Of a stretch of DNA of 64,000 nucleotides, positions 47,768 to 55,411 are shown piece after piece. Every line of letters begins with the position of its first letter. Position 1 is the first letter of the stretch. The stretch covers positions 1-64,000 of the forward strand of contig CAKOWU010000008.1 in NCBI GenBank assembly GCA_934129885.1, read 5' to 3'. The stretch is from an uncultured Bacilli bacterium (lineage in GTDB: Bacteria; Bacillota_I; Bacilli_A; RF39; UBA660). The notes below the pieces were generated by a model. It was given only the letters and a program-made list of their open reading frames with translations. It did no database searches and was not told the origin of the DNA. The translations under genes and the position numbers were made by a program.

Positions 47768-48436
47768 CTACATTCCTCCTTTTTGGGCTTTTTTCAAAGC
47801 ATCTTTAGCTGCTTCTTGTTCCGCAGCCTTTTTACTATGGGCAGTCCCTTTACCATATACTATGCCATCCACTAAAACTTCAAAAGTAAACTCTTTATTG
47901 TGGGCAGGCCCAGTTTCAGATACCATATTATACTCTAAACTTCTTTTATCTGTTTGAACATACTCTTGCAAAGCAGATTTATAATCATCAAAGAAGTCTA
48001 TTTCGTGTTTTTCTATTAGGGGAATTACGTTTTCCTTTATATATTTTCTTGCCATATCTATACCCTGATCTAGATATATAGCACCTAGAAATGACTCAAA
48101 TACATCTGATACAATAGCCTTACTCTTACGGCCACCACTTTCTTCTTCGCCTTTACCTAATTTTAAGTATTTACTTAAATCTAGTTTTTTTGCAAACTCA
48201 TATAGTGCAGTCTCACAAACATAGTGAGCACGAAGTTTTGTAAGTTTACCTTCATCTTCATCTATCTTATTATAAAGATAATCACTCATTATAAGTTCCA
48301 AAACAGCGTCGCCTAAAAACTCTAATCTTTCATAGCTCTCTACTTTATTTTCATTCGCATATGAGGTATGAGTAAATGCTGTTTCATAGAGTCCCATATT
48401 ATTTGGTTTTATTCCTAATTTTTCTAATAATTCCAC
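47768..48436 (-). CDS. rnc: ribonuclease III
   Basis: 222 residues. The endonuclease domain has the signature ERLEFLGDAVLELI (about 38-51) with the catalytic acidic residues, and DVFESFLGAIYLDQG for the second metal site; a double-stranded RNA-binding domain ends the protein (about 150-220, with AEQEAAKDALKKA). It processes rRNA and cuts structured RNA duplexes, and would also cleave toxin mRNA-antitoxin pairs such as those proposed at 53.5 kb. The start codon is GTG. Own promoter at 48454-48482, divergent from tRNA-Ser. Confidence 0.95.
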   Translation of the reverse strand: MELLEKLGIKPNNMGLYETAFTHTSYANENKVESYERLEFLGDAVLELIMSDYLYNKIDEDEGKLTKLRAHYVCETALYEFAKKLDLSKYLKLGKGEEESGGRKSKAIVSDVFESFLGAIYLDQGIDMARKYIKENVIPLIEKHEIDFFDDYKSALQEYVQTDKRSLEYNMVSETGPAHNKEFTFEVLVDGIVYGKGTAHSKKAAEQEAAKDALKKAQKGGM

Positions 48437-48453
48437 TTAAAATCACCGAAAGT

Positions 48454-48482
48454 ATTATATCACTTTTAATTTATTTTGTACA
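48454..48482 (-). promoter_or_regulatory. rnc-yebC promoter
   Basis: TGTACA (minus strand, 48477-48482), 17 bases, TATAAT (48454-48459) with an extended TG, back to back with the tRNA-Ser promoter. Confidence 0.7.
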
Positions 48483-48497
48483 CCGTAAAATTTGCAC

Positions 48498-48526
48498 TTG
48501 ACATACGCTTTTATTTCATGTAGAAT
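48498..48526 (+). promoter_or_regulatory. tRNA-Ser promoter
   Basis: TTGACA (48498-48503), 17 bases, TAGAAT (48521-48526); the predicted start lies about ten bases before the mature tRNA. Confidence 0.8.
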
Positions 48527-48541
48527 TAAATACGTAAGTTT

Positions 48542-48632
48542 GGAGTGATACTCAAGAGGCTGAAGAGGCGCCCCTGCTAAGGGTGTAGGTCGGGCAACTG
48601 GCGCGAGGGTTCAAATCCCTCTCACTCCGCCA
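48542..48632 (+). tRNA. tRNA-Ser(GCT)
   Basis: A class II tRNA: acceptor arms GGAGTGA and TCACTCC, anticodon loop CTGCTAA giving GCT (reads AGC/AGU), a long variable arm, the T-loop GGTTCAAATCC, discriminator G and an encoded CCA at 48630-48632. A terminator follows. Confidence 0.95.
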
Positions 48633-48642
48633 TTATGAATTT

Positions 48643-48668
48643 AAACCTTGGTTTTGCCAAGGTTTTTA
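48643..48668 (+). terminator. tRNA-Ser terminator
   Basis: AAACCTTGG (48643-48651), loop TTTTG, CCAAGGTTT, running into T5. Confidence 0.8.
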
Positions 48669-48670
48669 TT

Positions 48671-49062
48671 TTAATTAAGCATAAAATATAGAGCAAATAA
48701 ACACCAAATTAAATATGGTATCTGAAGTATTTCTGCCTTTTTACCTATTTTAATCATAAAATTACAATAAGAGTTACAAGCTATATAATCGCACATCTTC
48801 TTAATTTCAAAGTGAAAAATATTATAGACCATAAAACATTAAAAAATAAATTTATATAGTATATAAAAGGTACTTTTTTGAAACTACATAAGCACTAATA
48901 CCAATCAGTAAATAGTCCACACTACAGGAAAAAGCCCCTCAGGTGGCGATATTACTGACTCAATTAACGTTTTATAGTCATTAGTATTTATAAGCAAGGA
49001 TACAATAATACTTATTATAGGTGGGATACTAATATTTAAGGCTATTTTTTTATAAAAATATG
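48671..49062 (-). pseudogene. tspO: decayed tspO (TspO/MBR tryptophan-rich sensory protein)
   Basis: Reading the minus strand across frames gives the TspO sequence in order: a first helix IALNISIPPIISIIVSLLI, the hallmark SPPEGLFPVVWTIY, then after a shift LLIGISAYVVSKK, after another NLFFNVLWSIIFF, and finally KKAEILQIPYLIWCLFALYF with a stop at 48671-48673. At least three frameshifts or stops interrupt it and no start codon remains. TspO binds porphyrins and related ligands at the membrane. The remaining 200 bases up to the sensor kinase gene hold only a 19-codon fragment on the plus strand and a terminator. Confidence 0.75.
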
Positions 49063-49263
49063 ATATATTTAAATAGAAAGATAGATGATAGATTATTATA
49101 CTAATGTTTCAGAATTAAAAGAAGCTTTATTAAATGATGAATAATTATAAAATTAAATATTCAAAATAATTTAAAAAATCGTGGTCTAAAACTGTTGTGA
49201 GGTACATCCTCTTTTTTTGTTTTATAGAGTGTTTCATTAAATAAACATATTTTGGTGTAGATA

Positions 49264-49292
49264 AAAAATAAAGCAACCACAAAGGATCACTT
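49264..49292 (-). terminator. terminator of the two-component operon
   Basis: On the minus strand AAAGTGATCC pairs with GGTTGCTTT around a UUUGU loop (one bulge, G-U pairs) and is followed by TTTATTTTTT. It overlaps the sensor kinase stop. Confidence 0.65.
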
Positions 49293-50552
49293 TATTATAA
49301 AACTTATGCCAATTTTCTTTTCGTTTCTGACAGTTATTTCATAACCTAGTAGGGAAACGGTTTTCTTAACTATCGAAAGTCCAAGACCGAACTGACCTTT
49401 TACGCCTTTTTTATAAGGCGTGAAAATGTCATTTAATATTGTCTCATCAATATTAGGACCATCATTATATAAAATTATCTGATGATTTTTCACCGTTATC
49501 TTAATATTTTTATCTGCATATCGCATAAAATTACTCAAAATATTATCGATAATAGCTTCCCACATATCTAGTGAGCCATTAAAGATCGTCTTTTTATCGG
49601 CAATAACAACGTTCCATTTGATATCTGGACGTGCTACTTTAAACTTAGCTGCCGAAGACGAAATGATATCTACAATATTAATTGTATCGTATTTGTAGTT
49701 ATCAGCATTTTTCATATAGGTTAATTTGTTTAAATATAGTAAGGAGTGTACTTTTATTTCTAATTTTTTTACCTCTTGTTTGATAATGGCTAAACCAGAT
49801 TTTTCGTCTTCCATGCCATCTTCTATCGCTTCTACGTAAGATTTTATAACTGTGAGAGGGGTTTTAAAATCGTGAGAAATATTTTGATACATTTGATTTT
49901 TATATTCTTCTTGCTTTTGCAAAGTCACTTTCATATCATCAATCGCATAGGATAAATCTGTTATCTCATCATCAAACTTATAGGGCATTTTAACATTATA
50001 ATTGTCGTCGTCCAAATGCAAAGCCTTATCTTTAAGTTTCTTTATTCTAATAGCCAGTACCCTAGTCCAAAGTGCTACAATAAGCAAAATAATGAGTAAG
50101 GTAATTAGTAGGGCTGGTACTAGCGATCTCAAAATATCTTTTTTCATTTGAACAATATAATCGTCGTCTGTAATGGCTACTTTGTAATAGCCACTAGCAT
50201 CATTTTTAGTATTATAATAGTAGGTTTTTCCTTGGTAATCAAGCTTACCATAGGGGTGTTTTATTTCTTTCAAAATTCGTTTAGTGGACATTTGAGTTAT
50301 ATGAGATAAATTATTTGAACTTGATACTTCATTATCTATAACAAATATATATGCGATATTCTCTTCAAGACTACTACTAGAGATATCACTTCTTACGACA
50401 TCAAGTGGTAATTTCAAATCATTATATAACTTATTTTCGTATATAGGAATAAGAGCTTTAGGTAATACTATCGCAACCGCGACATAAATAACCAAAAACA
50501 TAATAATTACAATTGTTACTACTTGCCTATATATACTATGTTTTAGTTTCAT
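49287..50552 (-). CDS. sensor histidine kinase
   Basis: 421 residues. Two membrane helices (about 10-33 and 144-165) enclose an extracellular sensor domain of about 110 residues; a HAMP linker, the phospho-acceptor helix NISHDFKTPLTVIKSYVEAI (His near 225) and the ATP-binding domain with an N box IIDNILSNFMRYADK and G boxes NDGPNID and GQFGLGLSIVKK follow. The N box lacks the usual NA pair, which is a mild deviation. It overlaps the response regulator gene by four bases. The ligand is unknown; the OmpR-type pairing suggests envelope stress or peptide sensing. Confidence 0.88.
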   Translation of the reverse strand: MKLKHSIYRQVVTIVIIMFLVIYVAVAIVLPKALIPIYENKLYNDLKLPLDVVRSDISSSSLEENIAYIFVIDNEVSSSNNLSHITQMSTKRILKEIKHPYGKLDYQGKTYYYNTKNDASGYYKVAITDDDYIVQMKKDILRSLVPALLITLLIILLIVALWTRVLAIRIKKLKDKALHLDDDNYNVKMPYKFDDEITDLSYAIDDMKVTLQKQEEYKNQMYQNISHDFKTPLTVIKSYVEAIEDGMEDEKSGLAIIKQEVKKLEIKVHSLLYLNKLTYMKNADNYKYDTINIVDIISSSAAKFKVARPDIKWNVVIADKKTIFNGSLDMWEAIIDNILSNFMRYADKNIKITVKNHQIILYNDGPNIDETILNDIFTPYKKGVKGQFGLGLSIVKKTVSLLGYEITVRNEKKIGISFIIK

Positions 50553-51202
50553 ACTAACCTATATCCATATCCATAAATGGTATTAATTCTAAGTTTTGGC
50601 ATTTTCTTTCTAAGCCTTCTGACTAGATCATCAACCGCTCTGTCATTACCAAAGAAATTATCTTGCCAAACATGATTTAGTATTTGATCTCTGCTTAAAG
50701 ATTTATTTTTATTATTAAGAAGTAATACAAGTAAATCAAACTCTAAAGTAGTAAGCAAAATCTCGTTTTCATTTTCATTTACAAGTCTTTTATCAATATC
50801 AACAGTATAATCATTATACAAAACCTTTTCCGTTATCGCACTATAAGTCCTTTTTATAATATTATTAACTCTAAGCACAAGTTCTTTTGGAGAATATGGT
50901 TTCGTAACATAATCATCACTACCAAGTTCAAGCCCAATAATTTTATCTAAATCTTGATCTCTTGCCGAAGTAAATATAACAGGTACGGGTCCGCTTTCTC
51001 TTATTTTTTTTATTAAATCGTATCCGCTAATCTCATCTCCTAGCATGATATCGAGTATCCATAAATTAACTTTATCAGTTATGTGATTTAAAGCATCGGT
51101 ACCGTTAAAATACTGAACTACTTCATACCCTTCTTTCTCTAAATAAGATTTAATCAAATTATTAAGGTTTACTTCATCTTCAACTAAACAAATTTTGTAC
51201 AT
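50549..51202 (-). CDS. OmpR-family response regulator
   Basis: 217 residues from the ATG at 51202 (MYKICLVEDEVNL), which has GAGG about nine bases upstream; an earlier ATG overlaps that site. The receiver domain has acidic pocket residues EDE near 8-10, the phosphorylated Asp in LWILDIMLGD and Lys in YVTKPYSPKEL; the C-terminal winged helix carries LLTTLEFDLLVLLL and DLVRRLRKKM. It is the partner of the sensor kinase that follows. An extended -10 box TGTTATACT stands just before it, so the leader is short. Target genes are unknown. Confidence 0.9.
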   Translation of the reverse strand: MYKICLVEDEVNLNNLIKSYLEKEGYEVVQYFNGTDALNHITDKVNLWILDIMLGDEISGYDLIKKIRESGPVPVIFTSARDQDLDKIIGLELGSDDYVTKPYSPKELVLRVNNIIKRTYSAITEKVLYNDYTVDIDKRLVNENENEILLTTLEFDLLVLLLNNKNKSLSRDQILNHVWQDNFFGNDRAVDDLVRRLRKKMPKLRINTIYGYGYRLV

Positions 51203-51349
51203 ATTTCTTCGCCTCATCTAAAGTATAACACTATTACATTTTTATTTCTACATCTACCGCCTCCTTTAGAGTTATTTCCTAACTCTGAATTAATGATACA
51301 AAATAATTGTGTATATAATTTGATAAAATTATGGGAAATTGTGAAAACA

Positions 51350-51371
51350 AAAAAAGATAGAAAACTACCTT
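51350..51371 (-). terminator. terminator overlapping the phosphorylase-like gene stop
   Basis: AAGGTAG-TTTT-CTATCTT (one G-U pair) followed by T5 on the minus strand; the stop codon at 51365-51367 is in the stem. Confidence 0.7.
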
Positions 51372-52609
51372 ACTATATCATATATAATAGTTGGTTTTTC
51401 TACCCTCTCATCACTATATACAAAACATTCATAAATAGATTTTAAAGCCAAATCTTGTTTATCATAGTAAACCGTAACTAACTCATCATCAGTAGTTACA
51501 TAGTCTCCTACCGTCTTGTGCAGTTTAAAGCCTACACCATTATTAATATTTTTCTCGTCTGATCCGCCAAGTTCTTTTGTAAGGGCGCATAAACGGTGTA
51601 AATTAATACCACATATATAACCGGTTCCCAAAGATTTTAAAGAAAGCTTTTTTGCAGAAAGTGTAACACTATCTAAATTTCCTTTTTGATACTCTATAAT
51701 TTCCTTAAACTTATCATAGCCTGATGTATTTTCAAGAGCATTTTCGATATACTCGATAGACTCTTCCACGGGTGTATCTTTATCTAATGAAAGCATTAAT
51801 GAACCTAAATTAATTATATATTCATTAAGTTCTTTAGTACCGTTTCCTTTTAAAGTATCAATTACCTCTAATATTTCTAGACTATTACCTATGTTTTTGC
51901 CCAGCGGCATATTTTGATTAGTTAAAACACATATAATCTTTTTCCCATTCAAGTGACCAATTTTTATTATTATATCAGCAGCTTTTCTAGCATCCTCTAA
52001 ATTTGTAATAAAACCATCTAAACCTATTTTTATATCAAGTACTATTGTATTAGAATTAGAAATTAAAAGTTTACAAAGAGTATTTACAATTACTAAAGGC
52101 AAAGAAACTAAATTGTTTTTTATCGCAAGATTAAATATTTTTTTATTAAGAGGGCAAACATTCTCTCCTTGTACTACAAAAGCGGCCTTCTTATCTTCCA
52201 TTTGTTTAATAACTTCATCAGTAGAGAGTTCTAACTGTATTCCGTCAATTGCCCCAAGTCTTAAAGCATTACCAGCATTATCACTTTCACTAATATTTAA
52301 TGTTTTAACTCCCATAGATGAAAGTAATGGCACCAATATTAATGAAGACTTATCCATAATATTATCTGTAGAATATTCATCAATAGTTCTAAAAGGGAAC
52401 TCTAACGTATCCCCGTTATGCACCAAAATGTCTACGAAATCCGCAATTTCCTTTTCAGTCATATCATTCTCACGTATGGCTTCCAAAAATTTTTTCATAG
52501 TATCGTCATCAATTTCTGAGGCCGCATAACCTAAAATAATAGTCTCAACATCTGATTTATGAAGTTCTAAGCCTTTATATTTATTATTAATTATCTCTAA
52601 TGTATCCAT
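51365..52609 (-). CDS. pyrimidine-nucleoside phosphorylase homologue, active site altered (apparent pseudoenzyme)
   Basis: 414 residues that follow the whole plan of thymidine/pyrimidine-nucleoside phosphorylase (DeoA/Pdp): helical start ELHKSDVETIILGY, central SLILVPLLSSMGVKT, NTIVLDIKIGLDGF and a C-terminal domain with LHKTVGDYV. But the phosphate-binding K-H-S-T-G-G-V-G-D is E-Y-S-T-D-N-I-M-D (78-86), the S-G-R-G-L-G-H-T-G-G-T loop is S-E-S-D-N-A-G-N-A-L-R, and the substrate arginine in A-T-R-D is lost. Catalysis as known looks impossible. It may be a binding or regulatory protein. Single gene, strong terminator. Confidence 0.75.
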   Translation of the reverse strand: MDTLEIINNKYKGLELHKSDVETIILGYAASEIDDDTMKKFLEAIRENDMTEKEIADFVDILVHNGDTLEFPFRTIDEYSTDNIMDKSSLILVPLLSSMGVKTLNISESDNAGNALRLGAIDGIQLELSTDEVIKQMEDKKAAFVVQGENVCPLNKKIFNLAIKNNLVSLPLVIVNTLCKLLISNSNTIVLDIKIGLDGFITNLEDARKAADIIIKIGHLNGKKIICVLTNQNMPLGKNIGNSLEILEVIDTLKGNGTKELNEYIINLGSLMLSLDKDTPVEESIEYIENALENTSGYDKFKEIIEYQKGNLDSVTLSAKKLSLKSLGTGYICGINLHRLCALTKELGGSDEKNINNGVGFKLHKTVGDYVTTDDELVTVYYDKQDLALKSIYECFVYSDERVEKPTIIYDIVR

Positions 52610-52713
52610 AAAAATTCTCCTTTGGTATGTAAAACATCAATTAATATATATTATAACATCAAACTACCTTATAAGCACAAATAAATTTGTAAATTTTGTA
52701 CTTGAATAGAATA

Positions 52714-52733
52714 AAAAGGTAGAACACTACCTT
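52714..52733 (-). terminator. rubrerythrin terminator overlapping its stop
   Basis: AAGGTAG-AACA-CTACCTT (52716-52733), a perfect 7-bp stem, then T5 on the minus strand. Confidence 0.8.
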
Positions 52734-53286
52734 AATAATTTTCATTTTTAATTTCAAAATATGATTGTGGATGTGCACATACAGGACAAACCATAGGTGC
52801 TTTTTCACCATAATGTACGTGACCACAGTTACGACATACCCACATTTTTGGTGATTCTGATTTAAATACTTTTTCTTCTTTAACGCTTTCAAGTAATTTT
52901 AAATATCTTTCTTCATGATGTTTCTCTATTTTTCCTACTTCTTCAAATAAATACGCAATTCTATCAAAACCTTCTTCTTTGGCTGTTTTAGCAAACTCTT
53001 TATACATGTCAGTCCACTCATAATTTTCGCCTTCCGCAGCCATTTTTAGTGCTTCCATAGTATTTACTTTTAGACTATCTTTAATATCTCCGCCAAATAA
53101 TAACTTAAGCCATAATTTAGCATGTTCTTTTTCGTTATTAGCGGTTTCTTCAAAGATAGAAGCAATTTGCTGATATCCTTCGCTTTTAGCCGTACTAGCA
53201 AAATATGTATATTTATTTCTTGCCTGACTTTCTCCGGCGAATGCCGCAAGTAAATTGTTTTCTGTTTTGCTTCCTTTTAATTCCAT
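52732..53286 (-). CDS. rbr: rubrerythrin
   Basis: 184 residues, a non-heme iron peroxidase of anaerobes that removes hydrogen peroxide. The four-helix bundle contains the di-iron ligands in [18 protein letters not shown] and [13 protein letters not shown]; the C-terminal rubredoxin-like knuckles are CRNCGH and CPVCAH. All expected ligands are present, so the enzyme should be active. It implies an oxygen-sensitive lifestyle. Transcribed alone with a clear terminator. Confidence 0.95.
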   Translation of the reverse strand: MELKGSKTENNLLAAFAGESQARNKYTYFASTAKSEGYQQIASIFEETANNEKEHAKLWLKLLFGGDIKDSLKVNTMEALKMAAEGENYEWTDMYKEFAKTAKEEGFDRIAYLFEEVGKIEKHHEERYLKLLESVKEEKVFKSESPKMWVCRNCGHVHYGEKAPMVCPVCAHPQSYFEIKNENY

Positions 53287-53444
53287 AATAAATCCTCCTT
53301 CACGTAATTGTTCATTACAGATAACAGTATATCATTTTTATCACATTATCACAATAAAAACTAAAGCAATCAACAAAAAAAATTGTTATGATAATTTCTT
53401 AATATACTATCAATTTCCGCTTTTCAGAAACTACACCAAAATCA

Positions 53445-53474
53445 TTGCTTTTAAGCATTGTGCTATGGTATTAT
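53445..53474 (+). promoter_or_regulatory. promoter of the toxin mRNA
   Basis: TTGCTT (53445-53450), 18 bases, TATTAT (53469-53474) with an extended TG. The predicted start is near 53481, exactly where the 13-base segment that pairs with the mRNA 3' end begins. Confidence 0.65.
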
Positions 53475-53480
53475 GCATTT

Positions 53481-53706
53481 GGAACATTTGATAGTTAGAT
53501 GGATGCCAAACTCTTTTTTAGAGGGAGGTGATATGATGACAAAGAAGGATTTTTTAATTTCATCTTTGATTATCATAATCGTATTATTAATAATTTATAC
53601 AAAATAAATTATATAAAATCACCATCTAACTCTTCTTTGAATTAGATGGTCAAAACAAACTTTTTTGGCAACATCTGACACAGGAATATCAAATGTTCCT
53701 TTTTTA
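53481..53706 (+). ncRNA. toxin mRNA with 5'-3' long-range pairing
   Basis: The predicted 5' end GGAACATTTGATA (53481-53493) is perfectly complementary to TATCAAATGTTCC (53687-53699), which is followed by T6. Next to it, GTTAGATGG (53494-53502) is complementary to CCATCTAAC (53622-53630), which can instead pair with TTAGATGG (53642-53649). Such end-to-end pairing is a hallmark of type I toxin mRNAs, keeping them inactive until processed. The terminator is AGGAA..TTCCT-T6. Confidence 0.65.
53533..53607 (+). CDS. small hydrophobic type I toxin-like peptide
   Basis: 24 residues (or 23 from the second ATG at 53536): MTKKDFLISSLIIIIVLLII plus YTK. A basic start, one membrane helix of about 17 residues and a Lys end are the pattern of type I toxins that insert in the cytoplasmic membrane. 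The ribosome-binding site AGGGAGGTG (53522-53530) is close to ideal. The mRNA ends pair with each other and a consensus promoter faces the gene from the other strand. I do not recognise the exact family; it is too short to place by eye. Confidence 0.7.
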   Translation: MMTKKDFLISSLIIIIVLLIIYTK

Positions 53707-53728
53707 TTTTATGAGGATTTCCTCATCT
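53610..53728 (-). ncRNA. probable antisense antitoxin RNA
   Basis: A minus-strand promoter at 53735-53763 would start an RNA near 53728 that runs into the 3' part of the toxin mRNA. It contains the hairpins ATGAGG-AAAT-CCTCAT (near the 5' end) and ACCATCTAA..TTAGATGGT (53621-53650) followed by a T-rich stretch where it could stop, giving about 120 bases complementary to the toxin transcript. This is the layout of 3'-overlapping type I antitoxins such as those of bsrG and txpA. Ends are predicted, not measured. Confidence 0.55.
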
Positions 53729-53734
53729 GTATAC

Positions 53735-53763
53735 ATTCTATCATATTTGTTTATTTTTTTCAA
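53735..53763 (-). promoter_or_regulatory. promoter of the antisense RNA
   Basis: On the minus strand TTGAAA (53758-53763), 17 bases, TAGAAT (53735-53740) with an extended TG. No coding frame follows, only the complement of the toxin mRNA. Confidence 0.7.
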
Positions 53764-53775
53764 ACTTTAACGCAG

Positions 53776-53797
53776 TAAAAAACCTCTAAAAGAGGTT
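53776..53797 (-). terminator. tRNA-Lys terminator
   Basis: AACCTCT-AAA-AGAGGTT (53781-53797), a 7-bp stem, followed by T5 on the minus strand; it ends just before the antisense RNA promoter. Confidence 0.8.
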
Positions 53798-53807
53798 AAT
53801 AATCAAA

Positions 53808-53883
53808 TGGTGTCCCGTTAGGGGCTCGAACCCTAGACCCACAGATTAAGAGTCTGTTGCTCTACCAACTGAGCTAACGAGAC
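53808..53883 (-). tRNA. tRNA-Lys(CTT)
   Basis: Acceptor arms GTCTCGT and ACGGGAC (one G-U pair), D arm GCTCAGTTGGTAGAGC, anticodon loop CTCTTAA giving CTT (reads AAG), T arm GGGTTCGAGCCCC-like, and an encoded CCA (53808-53810). Promoter at 53897-53925. Confidence 0.94.
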
Positions 53884-53896
53884 ATCTGACTATTAC

Positions 53897-53925
53897 ATTA
53901 TAGCATTTTAAAAATAGGACTGCAA
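53897..53925 (-). promoter_or_regulatory. tRNA-Lys promoter
   Basis: TTGCAG (53920-53925), 17 bases, TATAAT (53897-53902) with an extended TG. It starts six bases after the cinA stop. Confidence 0.8.
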
Positions 53926-53930
53926 TAGTT

Positions 53931-54404
53931 TTATTGGATTATTTCAAGTAATTTGTCTAAAATTTTGTCTATTACTTCATTTTTGTTATCGGCTCTGTTT
54001 TGGTGTAGAACAAAAACATCCAAATCATAATACTTATCGCCATCATATATAGAAACAAAAACTTCATTATCCCTTCCAGTCTTATTAAAAGGATCAGGTT
54101 TATTTAACTTTCCTGTAATACCAACAGAATAATCACAAAATGTAAAAGTCTTTATAGCTTTAGCCATACTGCGTGCAGTCTCTATACTATAAACACTATA
54201 TGTGTCAATGAGGCTTTTAGGTACGCCCATCTTAACTTTAAAGTCATTACTATAAGTTACAGCACCAAATTTAATAACCTCACTAGACCCCGGAATATCA
54301 GTAAACTTATTAATTAAAGCACCACCAGTACAAGATTCCATAGTACTTAAAGTCTTATTTTTACTGGATAAAACTTCTATTATCTTTTTTAATTTATCTT
54401 CCAT
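53931..54404 (-). CDS. CinA C-terminal domain protein (nicotinamide-nucleotide amidase type)
   Basis: 157 residues from the second of two ATG codons after GGTGAT; the frame extends upstream without a site. It corresponds to the stand-alone CinA C-terminal domain that deamidates NMN in pyridine nucleotide recycling. The nucleophile motif ESCTGG (MESCTGGALINKF) and the lysine in SNDFKVKMGV are present; the T-G-x-A-G-P motif appears as GITGKLNKPDPFN, a variant known to me from other Bacillota. So it may be active, unlike its upstream neighbour. It lies 26 bases after the MsrAB-like gene and probably shares its mRNA. Confidence 0.75.
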   Translation of the reverse strand: MEDKLKKIIEVLSSKNKTLSTMESCTGGALINKFTDIPGSSEVIKFGAVTYSNDFKVKMGVPKSLIDTYSVYSIETARSMAKAIKTFTFCDYSVGITGKLNKPDPFNKTGRDNEVFVSIYDGDKYYDLDVFVLHQNRADNKNEVIDKILDKLLEIIQ

Positions 54405-54430
54405 CATATCACCATATATATAATAGCACA

Positions 54431-55327
54431 TTATAAATATTTTATATAGTCCTTGTAGCCAAGAAACCACATCTTCTCTCTTGGAATAAATCTTACCGCC
54501 GCACTATTAACTAAATACCTCTTGCCACCATGGTCTTTTGGCCCATCGTTAAAAACATAACCTAAATGATTGCCACTATCTTTAGCCTTAATTTCAGTTC
54601 TAAACATAAAATGATTAAGTTCAGTTTTATAAAGCAATAAATTATCTAAAATAGGTTTGGTAAAACTAGGCCATCCAGAACCAGAATCATACTTATCTTT
54701 AGAAGAAAAGAGTGGCGTACCCGTTTTAATATCCACATATATACCTGGTAAAAAATTATTATAGTATTCATTTTTGAAAGCCGGTTCATCAGTTTTGCCC
54801 TTAATAACATCATAAGCCAAATCAGAAATTTTTAAATTTTCCTTTTCAATTTTTTTTAAAAAACATTTATCTATATTACAATAGCCAAACGGATATTTAA
54901 GTAAAAACTTTTGATGGTACTCTTCCGCCATAGTAACATTTTTTACCTTTTCAACTTCAATAACAATTGGTTCCAAATACATGTCTTGAAGGTTATCTAA
55001 AGAATTTATAATAGTCTCCGCATCTTTCTTATCTTCATAATATATACCCGCTCTATATTGCTTTTTTCCTTCTTTACCTTGAATATAAACAGTAGGATTA
55101 ACAATATCATAATAATAATCAAGCAGTTTATCTAATGACAAAATAGATGTATTATAAACTACTTTAACCGCTTCAGCATGACCACTACCATTACAAACAT
55201 CACGGTACTTAGGGTTTTCCTTATTACCATTTATATAACAGGTCATTGTATCAACTATACCGTCTATCAAATCAAAATACTTTTGGACACCCCAAAAACT
55301 TCCAGCCGCAAAATAAATTTCATGCAT
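54431..55327 (-). CDS. MsrAB-like fusion with both catalytic cysteines lost (apparent pseudoenzyme)
   Basis: 298 residues: an MsrA domain (about 1-155) followed by an MsrB domain (about 175-295), the usual methionine sulfoxide reductase fusion. The MsrA nucleophile in G-C-F-W-G is Ser10 (GSFWG, codon AGT), and the MsrB nucleophile in R-Y-C-x-N-S is Leu272 (KRYLVNSAAVRFIP, codon TTA). The C-G-W-P-S-F cysteine of MsrB is also Ser. The folds are otherwise well kept (YRDVCNGSGHAEAV, MAEEYHQKFL, GWPSFTKPI, NHLGYVFNDGP). It cannot reduce methionine sulfoxide by the known mechanism; it may bind oxidised proteins. Two-gene unit with cinA. Confidence 0.8.
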   Translation of the reverse strand: MHEIYFAAGSFWGVQKYFDLIDGIVDTMTCYINGNKENPKYRDVCNGSGHAEAVKVVYNTSILSLDKLLDYYYDIVNPTVYIQGKEGKKQYRAGIYYEDKKDAETIINSLDNLQDMYLEPIVIEVEKVKNVTMAEEYHQKFLLKYPFGYCNIDKCFLKKIEKENLKISDLAYDVIKGKTDEPAFKNEYYNNFLPGIYVDIKTGTPLFSSKDKYDSGSGWPSFTKPILDNLLLYKTELNHFMFRTEIKAKDSGNHLGYVFNDGPKDHGGKRYLVNSAAVRFIPREKMWFLGYKDYIKYL

Positions 55328-55387
55328 AACTTACTCCCCCTGACTTATTAGTTTGCTATTATAACACCTAAAGGGGGTAAAGTAAAG

Positions 55388-55411
55388 AAAAAAGTAGGCA
55401 TTATCCTACTT
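55388..55411 (-). terminator. terminator overlapping the stop of the GH25-like gene
   Basis: AAGTAGG (55392-55398) and CCTACTT (55405-55411), then T6 on the minus strand. Confidence 0.8.

Noticed and set aside
49087..49146. 19-codon frame on the plus strand before the sensor kinase terminator
   Set aside because: Too short, without a ribosome-binding site, next to the decayed tspO; probably debris.
52659..52892. 77-codon minus-strand frame overlapping rubrerythrin
   Set aside because: It lies out of frame within the well-supported rubrerythrin gene and has no own ribosome-binding site.
53481..53699. Small transposable element with 13-bp terminal inverted repeats
   Set aside because: The repeats begin at the predicted transcription start and end at the terminator T run, with no target-site duplication seen, so RNA pairing is the better explanation; not fully excluded.
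54431..55327. Selenocysteine MsrA or MsrB
   Set aside because: The active-site codons are AGT (Ser) and TTA (Leu), not TGA.
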